Shown here: piece after piece, positions 33,815 through 34,883 of the stretch
Position numbering within the stretch: the stretch's first letter is position 1
How the letters are laid out: each line of letters begins with the position of its first letter
Source: an uncultured Syntrophobacterales bacterium
GTDB lineage: Bacteria; Desulfobacterota; Syntrophia; Syntrophales; UBA5619
NCBI GenBank assembly: GCA_903928915.1
Contig: CAIYSL010000108.1
Span: 1-34,883 of the forward strand
Direction of reading: 5' to 3'
Length of the DNA stretch: 34,883 nucleotides
Position numbers and translations under genes: made by a program
The notes under the pieces: model-generated
Databases searched by the model: none
Told to the model about the DNA's origin: nothing
Seen by the model: the letters and a program-made list of their open reading frames with translations, nothing else

Positions 33815-34567
33815 CTAGCCGATCTTCTCCATCACCTCGTCGGAGATGTCGAAGTTTGCGTAGACGTTCTGCACGTCGTCGTTGTCCTCGAGCTTCTCCA
33901 TCAACCGGAGCATCTGCTCTGCCTTCGTGGGGACCTCAATCTTCACCGTGTTCTGCGGAATCAGGCCGACCTTCGCCTCCAGGGATTTCCACCCCTTGGA
34001 CTCGATCGCCTTGCGGACCCCTTCGAAGGCCAGCGGATCGGTAATCACCTCCCATTCCGATTCCTGATCCCGGACATCGTCGGCGCCCGCTTCCAGGGCG
34101 ACCTCCATCAGTTCGTCCTCGGAGACCGTCTTCTTGTCCAGGACGATACTCCCCTTCTTATCGAACATCCAGGCAACGCACCCGTTCTCTCCCAGGTTGC
34201 CGCCGTGCTTGGAAAGAATGTGGCGAATCTCGGCTACCGTGCGATTCTTGTTGTCCGTCATTACCTCTACGATAACCGCGACCCCCCCGGGGCCGTACCC
34301 TTCGTAGGTAACCTCTTCGTACGCGGCGCCCCCGTCTAATTCGCCGGTACCCTTCTTGATTGCCCGTTCGATGTTGTCCTTGGGCATATTCACTTCCTTG
34401 GCGGCGAGCACCGCCGTCCGGAGCCGGGCGTTCCCTTCGATATCCCCGCCCCCCAGCCGTGCCGCCAGGGTGATCTCCTTGATCAGCTTGGTAAAGAGCT
34501 TGCCACGCGCGGAATCGATGGCACCCTTTTTTCTCTTGATCGTGCTCCACTTTGAATGCCCAGACAT
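33815..34567 (-). CDS. yebC: YebC/PmpR family protein
   Basis: A 250-residue protein opening [16 protein letters not shown] with [10 protein letters not shown] following, the invariant family start; [16 protein letters not shown] and [15 protein letters not shown] near 58-110 are also diagnostic. Members were described as transcription regulators (PmpR) and, more recently, as translation factors easing ribosome stalling at prolines. Its place before ruvC is common in bacteria. The ATG has GGGGAG eight bases upstream. It is the first gene of yebC-ruvC-ruvA-ruvB-queH. Confidence 0.96.
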   Translation of the reverse strand: MSGHSKWSTIKRKKGAIDSARGKLFTKLIKEITLAARLGGGDIEGNARLRTAVLAAKEVNMPKDNIERAIKKGTGELDGGAAYEEVTYEGYGPGGVAVIVEVMTDNKNRTVAEIRHILSKHGGNLGENGCVAWMFDKKGSIVLDKKTVSEDELMEVALEAGADDVRDQESEWEVITDPLAFEGVRKAIESKGWKSLEAKVGLIPQNTVKIEVPTKAEQMLRLMEKLEDNDDVQNVYANFDISDEVMEKIG

Positions 34568-34601
34568 GAGCTCATCTCCCCTGTTGATATGTTTTGTAAA
34601 A

Positions 34602-34638
34602 CGCCTGCTTCATAACACAGGCGCAGGGATTCTGTAAA
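34602..34638 (-). promoter_or_regulatory. Candidate yebC-ruv promoter with an inverted repeat over the -10
   Basis: On the minus strand TTTACA (34638-34633), an 18-base spacer and TATGAA (34614-34609). The -10 lies in the loop of a 6-bp inverted repeat, CGCCTG (34602-34607) and CAGGCG (34618-34623), so a bound repressor could cover it. The octamer TGTAAAAC occurs twice (34595-34602 and 34633-34640). Confidence 0.45.
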
Positions 34639-34640
34639 AC

Positions 34641-34672
34641 AAAAAAAACCCCCTCCTTCCGGAGGGGGCTTC
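34641..34672 (-). terminator. Intrinsic terminator of the rRNA operon
   Basis: CCCCCTCC (34649-34656) and GGAGGGGG (34661-34668) make an 8-bp GC stem with a TTCC loop. On the minus strand, the direction of the rRNA genes, it is followed by eight T residues (34648-34641). It begins about 9 bases after the 5S end. A textbook rho-independent terminator. Confidence 0.92.
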
Positions 34673-34680
34673 GATTTAAA

Positions 34681-34797
<117 letters not shown>

Positions 34798-34864
34798 TAT
34801 CCTGAATAAGAACTACAATTGCATATTGTGACAAAACTGAGTGCATCATGATTAAGGCAATATT

Positions 34865-34883
34865 ATGGTCAAGCCTCACGACC
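34865..34883 (-). rRNA. rrl: 23S ribosomal RNA, 3' end fragment
   Basis: The minus strand begins GGTCGTGAGGCTTGACC, matching the conserved 3' end of bacterial 23S rRNA (CGTGAGGCTTxACC). Only about 19 bases are inside the window. The 67-base spacer to 5S (34798-34864) is AT-rich and has no tRNA. Confidence 0.85.

Overview
The window is a GC-rich chromosomal segment from a Gram-negative, anaerobic-looking bacterium. The best guess is a deltaproteobacterium in the broad sense (Desulfobacterota, syntroph or sulfate-reducer type). lpxC and rfaE2 indicate lipopolysaccharide. A pyruvate:ferredoxin-oxidoreductase-type enzyme indicates ferredoxin-linked metabolism. An NtrYX-like pair next to a DUF4390 gene, a DUF3568 lipoprotein and a short DksA protein are all common in that group. 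The assignment is inference; no marker gene is complete apart from 5S rRNA.

Left part (1-6000, all minus strand, transcribed right to left): a catabolic operon reading GntR/FadR-type regulator, 2-oxoacid:ferredoxin oxidoreductase gamma, delta, alpha and beta subunits, then a tripartite tricarboxylate transporter (tctC, tctB and the start of tctA). The plausible logic is that TctABC imports a carboxylate, the oxidoreductase oxidises a 2-oxoacid (the substrate itself or a product) to reduce ferredoxin, and the regulator senses a carboxylate. The enzyme looks specialised: its alpha subunit has YPIRP where the substrate-binding YPITP motif is expected, and its gamma subunit lacks the usual GRGGQG loop. 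This is the most promising candidate for an undescribed system here. Strong stem-loops lie on both sides of tctC.

6045-10364 (minus): a CDC48/VAT-like double-ring AAA+ ATPase with a long leader and a strong-looking promoter, and GTP-dependent PEP carboxykinase. 10519-12727 (plus): a VTT-domain (TVP38/TMEM64-type) membrane protein and a DUF21/CBS/CorC membrane protein. A perfect 10-bp inverted repeat lies in the pckG/VTT divergent region.

12783-25190: one minus-strand sugar-phosphate-isomerase-like TIM barrel, then a long plus-strand housekeeping run: rsfS, comF, rfaE2, dksA-like, priA, fmt, rsmB, an MBL-fold hydrolase, purC, dnaJ, a DUF3568 lipoprotein and a flippase-like membrane protein.

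25243-34883 (all minus): DUF4390 protein, NtrY-like kinase and NtrX-like sigma-54 activator; lpxC; yebC-ruvC-ruvA-ruvB-queH; and the end of an rRNA operon (23S 3' tip, 5S, terminator). queH appears to start at a CUG codon that overlaps the ruvB stop codon. I saw no CRISPR array, insertion sequence, prophage or tRNA.
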